A model generated the notes under the pieces. It saw only the letters and a list, made by a program, of their open reading frames with translations, ran no database searches and was not told the DNA's origin. Positions 12,699-13,453 of a stretch of 13,453 bases of DNA are shown here, in pieces. The DNA comes from Cesiribacter sp. (GTDB taxonomy: Bacteria; Bacteroidota; Bacteroidia; Cytophagales; Cyclobacteriaceae). The stretch's first letter is position 1. Every line of letters starts with the position of its first letter. Where the stretch lies: positions 1 to 13,453 of the forward strand of contig JASLAE010000054.1 of NCBI GenBank assembly GCA_030147305.1, given 5' to 3'. The position numbers and the translations under genes were made by a program.

Positions 12699-13453
12699 TG
12701 CCGGGGCTGGCAGGCGCACATCCAGCACAATGGCTGTTTCGCTGCAGAGCTCAGCACCACTTACATTATCGCAAACGGTATAGGATAAAGCGTCGTAGCC
12801 CAGGTAGTGCTCCGGCGATTCGTAGGTTAGCAGACCATTGCCTTCTATGGTGGCAAATCCGCCGGCAGCGGTTGGTCCGGCAGCAGGCATCACTGTTAAT
12901 GTATTACCATCAGGATCTGTATCGTTCAGCAAAACAGATAATTGAGTTGTATACACAGCCTGGGGTATTAGCAGGGTATCCGTGTGGGCCTGTGGGGCAT
13001 GGTTAACCGTTACAACAGCAGGCGCCGCATACAACAATCCACAATCGCCATCTTGTATTACAGCTCTATACCAGGTGGTCTGGGTCAGGTTCTGGAAGCT
13101 ATAGACGGCTGTGGTATTGGGTATGGACAAGCGTTGGTTTACAAAACCATCAACAGAAGACTCCCACTGTACGATCTGCCCACCATTTTCTACTAACTGC
13201 AGTTCACCTGCATTGGTGTCGGTAACTACTGTAACGCTGCCAGCTATGCGACCGGCTGCTACGGCAGGATTTACAGTAATGGTGGCTACCTCGCTATAAA
13301 CAGGATTGCAAAATGTATTTTGTACTACCGCCCGAAAAGCAGTGGTAACTGTTAAATTTTGGTAATTAAGATTATCACCAGTATTTGCGATCTGGGTAAT
13401 GCTTGAAAAATTATCGGTAGAGCTTTCCCAGCGTACAATCTCACCCACTTTAC
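12411..13453 (-). CDS. large repeat adhesin, C-terminal part, with T9SS type B sorting domain (5' end missing)
   Basis: The frame is open to the right edge, so only the last 347 or so residues of a probably much larger surface protein are visible. Two Ig-like repeat units come first, each with a G-x-IV-x-WESS-x-D-x-F core, a later NLT-x-TT-x-(Y/F)RAV(V/I)Q segment with a nearby cysteine, and a closing VTVN or ITVN. A cadherin-like or Big-type calcium-binding module follows (LLNDTDPDGNTL, then LTYESPEHYLGYDALSYTVCD). The last 95 residues are a gliding motility-associated (type B) C-terminal domain: VYQGVSPNGDADND, VQLYDRFGALVYE, NDLPEGTYFYKI and a final GYIVLKK. Such proteins cross the inner membrane by Sec and the outer membrane by T9SS, and often act in adhesion or gliding (SprB-like). 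The PorP/SprF partner follows 3 bases later. Binding target and full length are unknown. Confidence 0.93.
   Translation of the reverse strand, partial: KVGEIVRWESSTDNFSSITQIANTGDNLNYQNLTVTTAFRAVVQNTFCNPVYSEVATITVNPAVAAGRIAGSVTVVTDTNAGELQLVENGGQIVQWESSVDGFVNQRLSIPNTTAVYSFQNLTQTTWYRAVIQDGDCGLLYAAPAVVTVNHAPQAHTDTLLIPQAVYTTQLSVLLNDTDPDGNTLTVMPAAGPTAAGGFATIEGNGLLTYESPEHYLGYDALSYTVCDNVSGAELCSETAIVLDVRLPAPALVVYQGVSPNGDADNDYWRIEFIERYPNNIVQLYDRFGALVYEQQGYNNLERIFVGQGNKGIRPGGNDLPEGTYFYKIITSGQAPVLQGYIVLKK
12996..13448 (-). repeat. tandem Ig-like protein repeats in the adhesin
   Basis: The unit at 13266-13448 is repeated at 12996-13184. Shared landmarks are IV-x-WESS-x-D-x-F, N-T-x-x-x-x-Y-x-NLT-x-TT and RAV-x-Q, each followed by a cysteine. 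The second unit is preceded by a 20-residue linker (GSVTVVTDTNAGELQLVEN). Similarity is at the protein level; the DNA has diverged. More copies are likely beyond the window edge. Confidence 0.75.

Overview
The window looks like chromosomal DNA of a gliding or T9SS-bearing member of the Bacteroidota, most likely Cytophagales. Four observations point there. There is a type IX secretion (T9SS) substrate with a 'gliding motility-associated' (type B) C-terminal domain, a PorP/SprF-family outer-membrane protein, several TAnnTTTG-type promoter elements, and mostly A/T-rich leaders without a clear Shine-Dalgarno sequence. I see no RNA genes, CRISPR array, insertion sequence or phage gene.

Left part (1-4230, mainly + strand): the 3' part of a SUMF1/FGE-fold protein without any cysteine; a secreted transglutaminase-like protein in visibly more A/T-rich DNA; a YegS/BmrU-type lipid (diacylglycerol) kinase starting at TTG behind a good Bacteroidota promoter; a small coiled-coil gene on the opposite strand; and a PlsC-type acyltransferase that ends in a strong bidirectional terminator. 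The kinase and PlsC both make phosphatidic acid, so this stretch has a phospholipid theme.

Middle (4255-9122, - strand): a full-length pyruvate carboxylase (biotin carboxylase, carboxyltransferase and biotin carrier in one chain). It has its own promoter and a LacI/PurR-like palindrome over the predicted transcription start. Upstream of it are a lipoprotein of unknown function, whose -7 box sits almost on its GTG start, and a small protein with a very acidic tail, followed by an intrinsic terminator. A 341-base stretch (9123-9463) carries no convincing gene.

Right part (9464-13453, - strand): a compact three-gene T9SS/surface cluster, transcribed right to left. It begins with the C-terminal part of a large repeat adhesin with a type B sorting domain. 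Three bases later comes a PorP/SprF-family protein (GTG start), and four bases after that a TPR plus PD40 beta-propeller protein (GTG start). The last protein resembles PorE-type periplasmic proteins but ends in beta-sandwich domains, with no OmpA-like peptidoglycan-binding domain. The expected picture is that the adhesin is exported by T9SS and held at the surface with the help of its dedicated PorP/SprF partner, with the PD40 protein as a periplasmic accessory.

Most of the window is ordinary Bacteroidota gene content. The less ordinary points are the operator-like palindrome at pyc, the OmpA-less PorE-like protein, a pair of similar motifs before two unrelated genes, and a possibly leaderless lipoprotein mRNA.
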